DNA from: Gelatoporia subvermispora B
Lineage: Eukaryota > Basidiomycota > Agaricomycetes > Polyporales > Gelatoporiaceae
NCBI GenBank assembly: GCA_000320605.2
Contig: KB445792.1
Span: 2,051,581 to 2,115,580 of the forward strand
Direction of reading: 5' to 3'
DNA length: 64,000 nucleotides
The notes beneath the pieces are model-generated. The model was not told the origin of the DNA. It was given only the letters and a program-made list of their open reading frames with translations, and did no database searches. The number at the start of each line of letters is the position of its first letter. The first letter of the stretch is position 1. Below are positions 37,144 to 48,248 of this stretch, piece by piece. The position numbers were made by a program, and so were the translations under genes.

Positions 37144-38317
37144 ATGACCGAGTTCGATAGCTCGCAAGTGTTCATAGATGATCAGGACACCAGCATTACG
37201 TACTCTGGAACGTGGCAAAAAGAGTCCCAGATTGACAACGTCCTGAAAGGCACTCTCAGCAAAGCTACCTCTCCGGGTGCGACGGCCTCATACACATTCA
37301 ATGGTATGTTCTCGACGGCTACGCTGAATCTTACTCACCATGCTCTCAGGCACAGCGCTTGGGACATTCGTCAATGTCTTCGGTAGTCAATTTCCCGGAA
37401 ACCAGCCGCTATCGACGTACTCCGTAGACGATTCATCGCCGTCGCAATTCCAGGGATCAGGTATCACTAAGGAAGAGGACTCCCAGCAGTTCTTTAGTTC
37501 ATCGATATTCAACGGGGGAACACATACCTTGGTGATCACTGTGACCAACTGCTCCCAGGAGTCCCCATTTTACCTCGATTTTCTCGAGGTGATCAGCGAG
37601 ATACCTGGGTCGTCCTCAGGCTCGATGTCGGCAACATCCTCCAGCAGTTCGGTGCCGACTGCCCAAGCAGTAGTGGCCTCACATGGCTCATCGACACCTG
37701 TTGGCGCTATCATTGGAGGGGTCGTCGGTGGCGTCGCCGTCCTGGTGGTGGCAGCTGTGGCAGTCTTCTTCTTCTGTTTCAGACGTAGAAATAGAAGGCC
37801 GTATTTCTATGGACACGCTCCTGTCGGCGAACTACTCGGATTCGGTGAGAAACTTGTCGTTCTAGACTATCTTCAGAAATTTCCTCATACCTAAGCAGAA
37901 GGAAAAGAGGTCACGCCCTACCCTCAGCCTCCAAACTCGCCACCGCCTGCTTCTGAGACTGGCATCATGCCTTACAAACCATTTATTCCTCCTTCAGCCT
38001 CATCGCACACCACCTCGCCTCCAGCAAGCGAAACGGGTGGGTCCACCTACGTGGCAAGTAGCAGCGCAGGCGGAGGTCCATCTAACTCAAGTGGCTACGT
38101 GGTTCGGAATGTCGACCATTCCAGCCCTAACCAACCACTCAGTAAGGCGGCTCAGGCGGGATTACTTTCGGCTCCACCCTCGACCACCTTCTACGCAGAT
38201 TCAGGAATCAGGTTTGACCAGGTCGGGGAGCCATCAGCAAGCCAGGCTGGCCCTTTCGCGCATAGATTAGTGGGAGAGGCATTGACGGATGTACCGCCAT
38301 CGTATTCGGAGGATTGA
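37144..38317 (+). CDS. Single-pass surface protein, tandem family copy C
   Basis: The third paralog. The ectodomain reads SITYSGTWQKESQIDNVL, SPGATASYTFNG, then (after an intron at the same place as in copy A) TALGTFVNVFGSQFPG. It continues with PLSTYSVDDSSPSQFQG and THTLVITVTNCSQESPFYLD. The stem is Ser-rich. The membrane span is VGAIIGGVVGGVAVLVVAAV with FFFCFRRRNRR as cytosolic stop. The tail has VTPYPQPPNSPPP, SPNQPLSKAAQAGLLSAPP, FYADSGIRFDQ and a C-terminal PPSYSED. Copies A and C are closest in the tail, B and C in the ectodomain. Shared intron position and order show tandem duplication, not retrotransposition. Confidence 0.76.
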
Positions 38318-38482
38318 AATAAAGCTAGCGTGAGGTTGCTGCTATAGAGCACGCGGAGACCAGTGGATCTTATTGCTAATTTCTCGTGCGGAGGTTTCCT
38401 TAGCTTTATGTGGTATCTTGTCTGTCGTTACAGATTGTATATCCTGACTTACCCGCTGTGTGTGCCATCCACACTGCGATAT

Positions 38483-38525
38483 TCACTGCGTTTGTGGGAA
38501 TGTCTCGGGCGCACGCTACAGGCCC
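38483..38525 (+). repeat. Left terminal inverted repeat
   Basis: It pairs with 40115-40157 in inverted orientation. The first 20 bases differ at two positions at most, and the match weakens inward. Confidence 0.6.
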
Positions 38526-38871
38526 CGTACACACCGTATCGAGTGTATCAAGTCCCGTAGCGTCTGTAGAGGGCAGAGATACACGGATGAGACGCCCCAT
38601 AGCCGTTATAGCGTGGGACCCCACGCTACATCGAGTATCTGACCCGTGCTACGCGCGCTACCGCGCGTCTCGGACTCTGTAGCGCCGCCACCGCGACAGT
38701 GTGTCTCGTGCGCCACACGAGACATGCCCTACCAGCGGTCTCGTCCTCTGTATACATCTGCTACACGATGTCTAGTACTCTCGCTACGTCTCGTCTCGTG
38801 TTATCTGACGACGCTGTATATATCTCGTGTTGCCTTCCGTGCTCGCCCCCGGGTCCGGTGGCACCACCACC

Positions 38872-39456
38872 ATGCCCAAGTACCAATTGCCTCCCCGCTT
38901 GCGTCGCAACAAAGTCTCGCGGAAACTGCCCGACCCCGACGGTCAATATGCGTCGGATTCTTCGGATCTAACGCCAACCCCCCACCTCGACCACCCCGCT
39001 CTAAGCCCATACACGAACGCAATCTTGGCGGGACTTGGCATATCGATCTCGCGCTGGACCGTGCCACATTGCAAGTCAGTCTTGTCCGCTGCGGACTGCG
39101 GACTTTCCTGGGCATCGAGAGCAATGCCGTATTTGGCGTGCTCTTCGTGCAAAAACAACCGGTGCGTATTCATTTTATTTGCCATTTATGCTTTACTCTG
39201 TATCTTGCAGTGATTGGTACCTGACCTGATATGCAGCCAACATCTGCTGGATCTGCGCTGGAGTCATGACGGTAAAGTCATACGCAAAGCTAGAGCCGGT
39301 CTGGGACGACATGCTGAGGAGAGCGCAGGAGGGTGTCCCGAGGAGGGCACAATCCAGAAGACCAACATCACCGGAAGGTTGACTGATATGGCTGGGGCGG
39401 CGGATCCTGGTGCGTCGCAGCTCGGACAATTCATGCTCAATTTTGGGACATACTGA
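38872..39456 (+). CDS. Two-exon hypothetical gene inside the inverted-repeat element
   Basis: The ATG at 38872 opens a basic start (MPKYQLPPRLRRNKVSRKLP) followed by an acidic Ser/Thr/Pro stretch. HPALSPYTNAILAGLGISIS and MPYLACSSCKNN with a CxxC come next. A GTGCGT donor and an ATATGCAG acceptor join this, in frame, to QHLLDLRWSHDGKVIRKA, and the frame runs to a TGA at 39456. I do not recognise a domain. An open frame on the opposite strand (39193-39429) also has plausible composition (FTVMTPAQIQQMLAAYQ), so strand choice is uncertain. Its position between the inverted repeats suggests an element-borne or captured gene. Confidence 0.4.
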
Positions 39457-40114
39457 TCTTCCTAATCCTGATGCTCTGCTGACAGGTCGAGGTACGGGCT
39501 AGCGCGATCGAAGACAATGTGCATCGAGCTCGGGCTGGTCAGTGGGCTGTGTCTGTTCCCTCTCACTGTAGGTACTTTGGGACTCCGGAGTAACCATCTT
39601 ACTCTCATGGGACACTCGGACATTCAGGTATGTTCTCACAGGTTTTGCGGTGGTATTTTTGAAGCTGAATAGATTCTATCGGCAGCTGCGACCGTAGGAT
39701 CGGGATCTGGACGAGCGGGAGCATGCGGGTAGTAGTCACGTGATTTCATATGTATCCAGGCAACACGCTACAAGAGAGATTTTCCGAGATATTTGGGGGT
39801 TCCGGGATGACGTGGCGTGAATTGTGGGCATCCGCGACGTCAAGTCGCACGGATCGCGGGTATGCGAGACGCGAAGTCTCGTGTGTCTTGGGGCGACGCT
39901 ACATCGAATCTCAGATGTAGTGCCTGCGCGCTACACGGCGTCGCGGGTGCAGCGATACATGTACTACAGGCTGTGTCTATTGTATTGCTAACACGCTACA
40001 GCCCGTCTCGGGAGCCCCGAGACATGCCCCGCACATACCGCATCTTGGGCCGTAGCGGGGACCGAGACGAGACGTAGCGAACCCACGCGACATGGCACGC
40101 GATTGAGGGTAGCG

Positions 40115-40157
40115 TGGGCTGTAGCGCCCGTTTTCTACATTGCCACAAACGCAGTGA
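40115..40157 (-). repeat. Right terminal inverted repeat
   Basis: This is the reverse-complement partner of 38483-38525. It is preceded on the inner side by clustered TAGCG/GCTAC motifs. Confidence 0.6.
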
Positions 40158-40643
40158 TTGATGTATGAACTGTTAACACTATGTAATCGCGGCCCTACGC
40201 TCGAGTTGCTCGAGCCCTTTCGGTGCCTCAAGGTCAGCCTGTTAAGAGAGACAGGAGACAAAAGCTTACAGATCTACAGTATGTAGTCAACGCTGCCACG
40301 GGTCTCTGGCCGAGAAGCCCGAGGTGAGTTCTCGATCGCGCCGACCACGTGATCGTTCCTTCTGAGTCCCTGGCAAGCTGTGACAGGAGTTCAGATGTAC
40401 CACCATCAGTTCCCAATGTCCACCACATCCTTCTGATAACTGGATTACGAAGTCATTGTGAGTGTTGACAAGATGTTCATGTTGAAGGCCTTGCTGCGCC
40501 GCTACAGCACGCGTACTAGGCTGTGCGCAGTGATCTAGGCTATAAATGAGCTGCGGATCCTAACTAAGATCATTGACAGATTGCGGTTGGCGTGCTGATC
40601 ACTGACCGACATACAGGCACGTCCATCCTCTTCCCCTACCACG
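40158..40643. other. Intergenic, P450 promoter region
   Basis: About 490 bases lie between the candidate element and the P450 start. No gene was seen. A GCTATAAAT sequence near 40538 could serve as a TATA box about 100 bases before the ATG. Confidence 0.4.
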
Positions 40644-43280
40644 ATGCGCTGGAAGACTCCTGGTGTACTCTTTCTCATCTGGATACTGCCGACCCTTGCG
40701 GTACCTCCGGCAGTCATCTTCTTCTCGTCTGTAATACTATACTACGTCTTCGATGTCCAACTCTCAATGCTGCTATGCTCGGTCATCTGGATTCTGGTCC
40801 TTCCACTTTTTTATGCCTGCCGTGTCTGGCTGAAGTTTAGGAGCCATCGGCGGGCCGCGGCACGACTTGGTGCAGTCCTTCCGCCAGTGTTAGAAGGAGA
40901 ACTTCCTGGCAATTTCGACATTTTGACCAAACTTCTTGAGTCCTTTTCAACCGGGTATTTGGGTCAGTCGCACATCTAGTAGCATTCACCCTGGGTGTGA
41001 GAGCCGACTCGTACACATTGTACGCAGGCGATATCCTTCTGGGAGCAGCAAACACATTGGGCGGTATCTATCAGCTACAGCTACTTTGGGATTGTGCGTA
41101 TGTATCCACTGATGCGAATATTGCCAAGGTATGTTGTGGCCGAGTTCTTTACTCTGCATCTGACGTATCATTGCGCAATGAGGCGATCCTTGCTACTAAC
41201 TTCCCAAGCTTCGTCAAAGGTATGCGTCGTGTGGCTGGTATACAATGCAGATGACAGGACTCTCTATATTCAGGCCCAGCTTTTCGATTCACCATGAAAT
41301 CCGTGCTAGGAACCGGTGTCTTCAATTCTGATGGTACGCCCTGCCAATAAAACTAATTTGAAGGCGACCTGAGGTTCGATTCTCCAGGTGACATGTGGAA
41401 GTAAGTACTGTCCCGAAATTAATGGCTCTTGCCCTGTGAATGGACGAGAAACGTGCTAGATTCCATCGATCAATGACCCGTCCTTTCTTCTCTCGTGAGA
41501 GGATCAGTCACTTCGAGATCTTCAATCGACATGCCGGTGAGCTTGTGACCCTCCGGTAGATGATCTGTGTGATATCGACTTTGGACAGAACTTACCATCG
41601 CTCGAATGAAGAAGAGGTTGCAAGCCGATGTTGCGGTAGATTTCCAAGATTTGGTCTCTAGGTTCACCCTTGATTCTGCCTCGGAGTTCCTCTTTGGCAC
41701 CTGCGTTCACAGCCTTCAGGCGCCTTTGCCATATCCCCATAACGTGCTTGACATTGACGCAGACAAGTACACGCCCTCAACCGCCGATGAATTTGCGAAT
41801 GCCTTCTCATCTGCTCAGCGGATTCTGGCCGAGCGCATGAACTCATCTTGGATCTGGCCTCTGCAGGAGATTTTCAGGACGAAAACGGACAAACATATGA
41901 AGGTGGTTGACGATTTCATCAACCCAATCTTGCAAGAAGCTTTGGGAAAACACGAGCGTCGACTGAAGGACAAAAAGAGCTCTACGGATGAGGAAGAGGA
42001 CTCCGAAACGTTGTTGGACAGTCTTGTTAAATCTACCTCTGGTCTGCTCCTCCTTCACTGCCGTTTCTTTCGGTGTATCGACCTTGAATGAATGTTCCAG
42101 ACCAGACAGTTCTCCATGACGAGACACTGAATATTTTGATTGCAGGGAGAGACACAGTACGTGCTGGTGCAGCCCTAGATCTGGTCGCCTTTGTGAGACT
42201 GACGAGCTACACAGCTGGCTGCTAGTTTGACGTTCACCGTGTACTTGTTGTGCGAGCATCCAACCATACTCAAGCGCCTGCGCGAAGAAGTTCTGCACTA
42301 CGTGGGGCCAGAACGTAGACCGACATACGATGACATCCGCGAGATGAAGTATCTCAGGGCGGTCGTCAATGGTGGGTCATCTTGTCTTCGCTTTTTATGG
42401 GTTACTGAGAGGATGTTATCAGAGTCCTTGCGGCTGTATCCTCCTGTGTGAGTTGGCCTTCTCTCGAAACGATGGATCTAGACTGAATTCATCCGATGCC
42501 CAGTCCATTTGACATTCGGTGTGTAATCTCGTTGTCGCGATGTAACTTGCATGATTCTCATATGGTGTCCCAGTTGCACTGTGGAAGAAACCTTACTCCC
42601 GAACCCAGATCCTAATGGGAAACCGATATACATCCCTAGAGACACAACGTGTGTGGCCCATGGCATTAAACTCCCTCCTCAGGCTTCTTAGACCAGTGGC
42701 CACAGAATCTCATTTTCCGCCCTTGCAATGGGTCGCAGGAAGGACTATTGGGGTCCAGATGGTACGTAATACCGCTTGCCCCCCTCTGCATTCCTCGATG
42801 CGCTGACAAAATATGCAGCCGACGAATTTGATCCTAACCGGTGGATCGACGAGCGGGTTCACAAGTATTTAGTCCCCAACCCGTTCATCTTCCTACCTTT
42901 CAATGCAGGTCCGCGCATCTGCCTCGGCCAGCAGGTGCGACACTAACTAGATACAGCTATTTTCTGTGGCTGACACTTGGGCGGAATACAGTTCGCGTAC
43001 AATGAGATGTCATGCTTCCTCATTCGCCTCCTACAGAGCTTCTCTGGGATGTGCATGGATCTAGGAGCCCAGCCTCCCAGTGCTCGGCCGCCTGCGTCTT
43101 GGGCCTCTTGTCCGGGACGCAAGGGCGTCGAGAAGGTCTGTCCCAAGTCGCACTTGACGATGTACGTTGGGGTAAGCAATCTATCTTAGTCCAAATTACC
43201 TACGAGGAGCTTAACTCGGGAAATTTCAGGGTGGACTGTGGGTGAAGATGACTGAAGCCGGTGATGGCGAATCTGCCTAG
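40644..43280 (+). CDS. Cytochrome P450, CYP63-like
   Basis: Membrane-bound haem monooxygenases of this clade oxidise alkanes, fatty acids and aromatics in wood-decay fungi. The N-terminus has two hydrophobic stretches ([17 protein letters not shown] and [20 protein letters not shown]) for ER anchoring. [19 protein letters not shown] and [19 protein letters not shown] match CYP63 landmarks. [20 protein letters not shown] is helix-C/D region. [10 protein letters not shown] is the I-helix oxygen-activation motif. ESLRLYPPV is the K-helix Exx[13 protein letters not shown] and [15 protein letters not shown] give the haem loop with the Cys ligand. More than ten introns of 45-65 bases are required. 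All functional motifs appear intact. The last exon ends [15 protein letters not shown] at TAG 43278-43280, 69 bases from the convergent MSS1. Confidence 0.88.
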
Positions 43281-43349
43281 CTTCGCGGTTCTTCTGTGCC
43301 AGGACTGTCGTTGTACTTGTATTTTTGAGGATGGCTGAATTACGACAGT

Positions 43350-45449
43350 CTATTTACCTATGCAGAAGTCGCGGAAGAGTGAATCAAGCACGTCTTCCAC
43401 ATCGATCAGCCCCGAAACCTTCCCAACTGCTTGTGCGGCGTAACGCAATTCTTCTGCAGCGCACACGATCTCGTCTGGTGCTGTCGGATTAAGTGGATAT
43501 AACATCAGCCTTTGATTGCAAGGGGAAAGTCTGAAGGCACGTACAAGAGTCCAAGAATGCTTGTAGGAAGCACGATGCATTTTCCAGGTGAACCCGTTGT
43601 CGCGCATGTGTAATAAGAGGCTCGTTGCCTTCCCAGCCATCTTCCCGCAAGACGTCGTAACTGTTGTGTAGTTCAGAAGCTGTGCGTATGTATCTCAAAC
43701 CCGGATACTGACCGTTCCTGGAGCACTTTACCGAAATTCTTCAGGAAAGCATGTGTACCGCTCCCTGTGTTGAGGCTGACAGCCCAAGCTTTGTGCGCTT
43801 GGAAATGCCGTAATGCTGCGTCAACGTGGGTTGCCGGGACAAGGTCGACTTTGTTCAACAGAAGGAACGTATTGTCGGTTTGCATCAGCGACTGAACGGA
43901 AGACGGGAGCTGGATCTGAGGTTTGTGCTGCGATTCTAGATCGTCGGAAAAGAGCTCAGGAAGAGAGAGCACGCAGAGCGCAACGTCGGATGCTTCCACA
44001 CTGTAGATGGTTGGCATTAGTCTTTGCTTTGGATATCGAGTCTTTGCGCATACTTACGTCTGTTTAGCACGTTCAACACCAATTCTTTCTACCACGTCGT
44101 CTGTCATTCTCAGCCCCGCAGTGTCGGCGACAATCACAGGGAGGCCTCCTATATCAAGAGATACCTCCAGAATGTCCCGTGTGGTACCAGGAATGGAAGT
44201 CACGATAGCGGCTTCTCTCTGAGCTAGAGGCACGGGGCTGCATCAGTACTGATCTGTTGCACATATCCGGAGACAGTTTCGTACCGAGGAAATTTAAGAG
44301 ACTGCTTTTACCAGCGTTTGGGGGACCAAAAATAGCAAGCCTGATTCCGGAACGAAGGATCTCGCCCTTGCGTCCATCACGAAGATGGTCTTCAATCTTG
44401 TTGCGCAACTTCGATACCCGTTCATAAGCTGGATAGTGCACCAGCGTCAGAGTATGATGATCTGAACACCAGACAAGGGGAAAAGACCAACCTTGTTCAT
44501 ATACGCCTTCCTCTATCTCTTCCCCCTCTCCGAAGTCGATGAGCGCTTCGACCATGGCAAGACACTTGATAATGTCCTCCCGTAACTTTTCAAACCGAGC
44601 TCTAGTATGGCCCTACTTCAATCAGAGTTCAATCTTACTCATAGGCTCTGTTAGATTCTACCAAGTTGACTCACTCCTGCAGCTCGAATGGCGAGTTTCC
44701 GCTGTGTTTCGGTCTCTGCATCGATGAGATCCCTCAGACCTTCAACTTGAGTGAGATCAAGTCTGCCGCCCGCAAACGCGCGCCGAGTGAACTCCCCCCG
44801 TTCCGCGGGGCGGCAGTAAGGCAGTCTGGCGAGGGCACCCAAGACGGATGACACAATTGCCCTGCCGCAGTGAATATGCAATTCGAGCACATCTTCCGTC
44901 GTGAACGACTTCGGCGCTTGAGCGTAAGAAGTTCAGATCCACGATCGTCGTCAACGCACACGATACGGACATACCTCTGAAGAACACCGCCAGCCCGTCG
45001 TCCAGGAGCTCTCCGGTCTCGGGGTGCACGATCCTGCACCGGTGCATCTTCCACGGCTCGGGACCGCGCTCGGGCGCCTTTCCTTTGCTTTTCGCGGAGG
45101 TAGACGACGTCTCTACCACGCTCCTCCATACTTCCAGAGCATCGGGACCTGAGACTCTGACCACGGCGACCCCCGCCTTCCCGGGCGGTGTCGAGAGCGC
45201 GTAGATCGTGCGACGCTGGGCGTCAGAAAGTGTGGTACCCGGTCCAGTCCTAGGTGCAGCGTGACCAGGTTCAGAGAGCGGATTCGAGCGCAGCGAGTCT
45301 TGCGCCCGCAGCCTGCAGACGGTGAACCCTCTCTGGCGAATGCCGATCAGAGCATTAGATGGCTTGTGCTTTCGAAGAAGCGGGCGGTCGAAATCAGATG
45401 CTAGTCCCCGGCGTGCAGTTCTCGACGAGAGCCGGAATTGGTGGAACAT
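43350..45449 (-). CDS. MSS1: Mitochondrial tRNA modification GTPase MSS1 (MnmE/TrmE)
   Basis: With Mto1, Mss1 installs the carboxymethylaminomethyl group on wobble uridine of mitochondrial tRNAs. The N-terminal formyl-THF-binding domain shows [20 protein letters not shown] and [20 protein letters not shown]. The G domain follows with [14 protein letters not shown] (P-loop), [23 protein letters not shown] and LLNKVDL. The C-terminus is the family hallmark FRDFCIGK with the essential Cys, ending at 43350. The start is uncertain: the ATG at 45449 gives an Arg-rich presequence ([17 protein letters not shown]); an in-frame ATG at 45581 would add 44 residues. It is divergent from calcineurin B. Confidence 0.92.
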
Positions 45450-45677
45450 GGATTGGCTGTCCGTTGGCTGTTCTCGACGATGTATGCAGTGAATCCGAGC
45501 AGGAGACCATCGTCCACAGAGGCGCCCATAGATTTGGTTCCCACGGCATCTTTGTGCGATCGCTGTACTAGGGCCAGCCATTGTAGACCTTATCACCTCC
45601 ACTCTCTCCTCCTTCGTCCACTCCCGCCACTCTCATCAGAAACTCTTCCCAGTCGCACAAAGATATACTAAGCAACC

Positions 45678-46557
45678 ATGGGGCAATCACGTTCGCGCTT
45701 TGGGTTCTTCTGCGGCGTCCTCGTTGCTAATATGCTCCCGCTCCACGCCCAGCATCGCAATTCATGGAGGACTTGCAGAACAAGTCCAACTGTACGTGGT
45801 CCCAGGGTGGTCCTCTGAATATGATTGCCTGAGCATATTACATTCCAGTCAATGCGAGCGAGCTGGAGCGTCTGAAGAAGCGGTTCATGAAGCTCGACAG
45901 GTACATGCCCTTGCTGTGCTCGGCTCCGCCAAGTGCTCATACTGTTCTGCTGCGATCCCAAGCGATGGGTCTGGATCCATCGACCGCGAAGAGTTCCTGC
46001 AAATACCCCAGATCGCCAACAACCCGCTCGCGTCGCGGCTGATTGCGATCTTCGATGAGGAGTCAGACAGCCTTGCTTTGTCTGTATCTCTTGACTGACA
46101 GACGCCTCGTGCTCTAGTGGCGGAGGCACTGTGGACTTCCAGGAGTTCGTCGGCGGCCTGAGTGCGTTCAGCAGCCGGGGAGGCCGAGAAGAGAAGCTGA
46201 AGTGTAAGCGCTCCGTTCCTGCTGCTTTTCTGTCGCGGTTGACATGGCGCTGCTCAGTCGCGTTCAAGGTGTACGACATGGACCGGGACGGCTACATCTC
46301 GAACGGCGAGCTGTTCCTGGTGCTGAAGATGATGGTGGGCACGAACTTGAAGGACGGCCAGCTGCAGCAGATCGTCGACAAGACGATCATGGAGGCGGAC
46401 AAGGACGGCGACGGGAAGCTGAGTTTCGAAGAGTTCGTGCAGATGGTCTCCAACACGGTACGCCCTCCCGTTTCCCCCTCCTCCCTCCTGGCCCCAGCTC
46501 ATCACGCGCGGCTCACAGGACATTGTAAAACAAATGACTCTCGAAGACCTGTTCTAA
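45678..46557 (+). CDS. CNB1: Calcineurin regulatory subunit B
   Basis: Cnb1 is the Ca2+-binding regulator of the phosphatase calcineurin, central to stress and cation signalling. The first exon is tiny, coding MGQS plus one base. Splicing gives [19 protein letters not shown], keeping the N-myristoylation glycine. [13 protein letters not shown] and [17 protein letters not shown] form EF-hand 1. Further EF-hand loops are [28 protein letters not shown] and [14 protein letters not shown]. The C-terminus [17 protein letters not shown] ends at TAA 46555-46557. Four EF hands and a length near 175 residues match the family. Confidence 0.95.
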
Positions 46558-48248
46558 GCACGCCGCCCTCTCCATCGCCTCGTCACGTCCCCACAGCACA
46601 AGACCGGCTCCACGTACCATACATACCTCCCCGTCTCTGGGTTCTCGTTCGTTCTTAATGCCTGCCACGTCCGTCATGACTCGTCCCACCGCATCTGCAT
46701 GCACGCTCGGGGGCACGCCTCGCCCCAACGTTATATCCTTGAGTGTAATAACTCCTGTATCTCGTCTGCACCTGGGTCCTATTGAATCGCATAGCCATAG
46801 TCTGAACCAGCCCGATGTCGGCGGCCGCGCGTGGAGCGTCCCTGGCGATTACTGTTACTCTGTTGCTGCTTGTCTAAGTTCCAAGCCTCCGAGGCGCAAC
46901 CGGGTCAAGTGCCATTACACAGGTGCCAATCTAGCACACGACGTGATCACAACATCAACATGCCGTCGCACGAATGGTCGCGAGAAAGCTACGCATTCAG
47001 AATCTATCATTCCGTACTTCAACCAGCCAACTTGGAACAACGCCTTCCCCGCCGTCCGCGCCTGGTGTGCCTGAGCCGGCGGCAGCACGCACCAGAGAAC
47101 CCACGAGAGAGCCCGCGCGCGCCCCTCGGGCCCTGATCAGCGCGCAGGGACAATATACTGACCCCGCCGACGCCCACACCGAGACGCTCCCTGCCGCTGC
47201 GTATACAGTATGCGAGCTACGCGCGGAGCCGGCCTCAAGGCTCTGCACTCCGGGCACCGAGCATCGTGCGCGGGGAGCCGGCTGTGCCGGCCGTGAGAGG
47301 CGCAAGCGGTGCTAGCGTTGAGCATTAATGTGAGCAGCGCGGGCCCTCTCGAGCCTCGATAGCCCGGGACACGGGCCGCGAGCAGGATCTGCCCGGGGCA
47401 CCAGCCGACCAAACCGTCTATCATACAGTAGTCGACGAGATGGGACCGTGCGCGCATGTACGGACGCCGGATGCGCGCATGGGCTGGCTCTGTGCTGAAG
47501 CGAGCGAGCGCACTCGGGTGTTATTGAGGTATTGAGGTGCTGGAGGACCGAGGTGCCGTGCCAGAATGAGCAGTACGACTCGGATGTCGTGCGCGCTGCA
47601 GCCGCTGCTTCCGCGCGCGACGCGGGGCAACGGTCCTTATGTGCGCGAGCGGGTATCATCCTGACATACTTACCATGTCCCGAGGGCGCGCTGCACCATT
47701 ATACTGGCACCAGGGACAGCGTAGCAGATCAAGGGATAGCTCGATAGCCCGCATCTGGCCATCGGCACTGGGTCTCTGACAACAACACGCAACACACACA
47801 GCCCGATGCGGATGCAAGAAATAGTGATCATATAATGTATAACCCTTAGGACGTACATGTACATCTACAGTTTCCGTGTCTCACTGTCGCCGAACCATAC
47901 TACAGAGTAACACGCCGCGCGCCGCCTGGCGGGCACCTTGCTGCTGACCGTCCGTCGCGGTCCGCGTCGCCTCCATCCGTCACATTCGCGCCTCCCCGCC
48001 TCCCCCGCGGCGCGCGCCAGCAAGCTTGGGGCGCCGCGCGCCCGGCACCGGCGCGGGCGGTGTCTGTAGCGGCGACGTCGTCGTCTGCGTGCATCTGCAT
48101 ACGTGGGCGATCGCATCGCATCGCCATCACGATCGCATCTCGTCCGCCTCGCGCGCTCTCCGCGCCCCACCACCTCACTCCCACCACACCTGCACGACGC
48201 CCCTCGCCTCACCTCACCCCACGCACGAAAACGCGCGCGCGCGCACGC
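46558..48248. other. GC-rich gene-free spacer, convergent ends
   Basis: About 1.7 kb between the 3' ends of CNB1 and the bZIP gene. Base composition shifts to high GC, with many CG dinucleotides. Long antisense frames result from lack of A/T-rich stops. I see no domain, splice-supported gene or RNA gene. Confidence 0.5.

Larger units (their letters stand above)
38483..40157. mobile_element. Candidate DNA transposon with inverted ends and subterminal GCTAC motifs
   Basis: The left end (TCACTGCGTTTGTGGGAATG at 38483) is matched in reverse complement at the right end (TCACTGCGTTTGTGGCAATG read from 40157 down). Similarity extends into GGGCGC and CTACAG on both sides, about 40 bases per end. The first and last few hundred bases are studded with CACGCTACA or TGTAGCG variants in both orientations, a pattern typical of transposase-binding subterminal repeats. 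GAGACATGCCC also occurs on both sides. No transposase is visible, so the element would be non-autonomous. No clear target-site duplication was found. Confidence 0.55.

Noticed and set aside
41373..41385. GGTTCGATTCTCC resembling a tRNA B box
   Set aside because: It lies at a P450 intron end (the CAG acceptor follows). No A box or cloverleaf could be formed around it.
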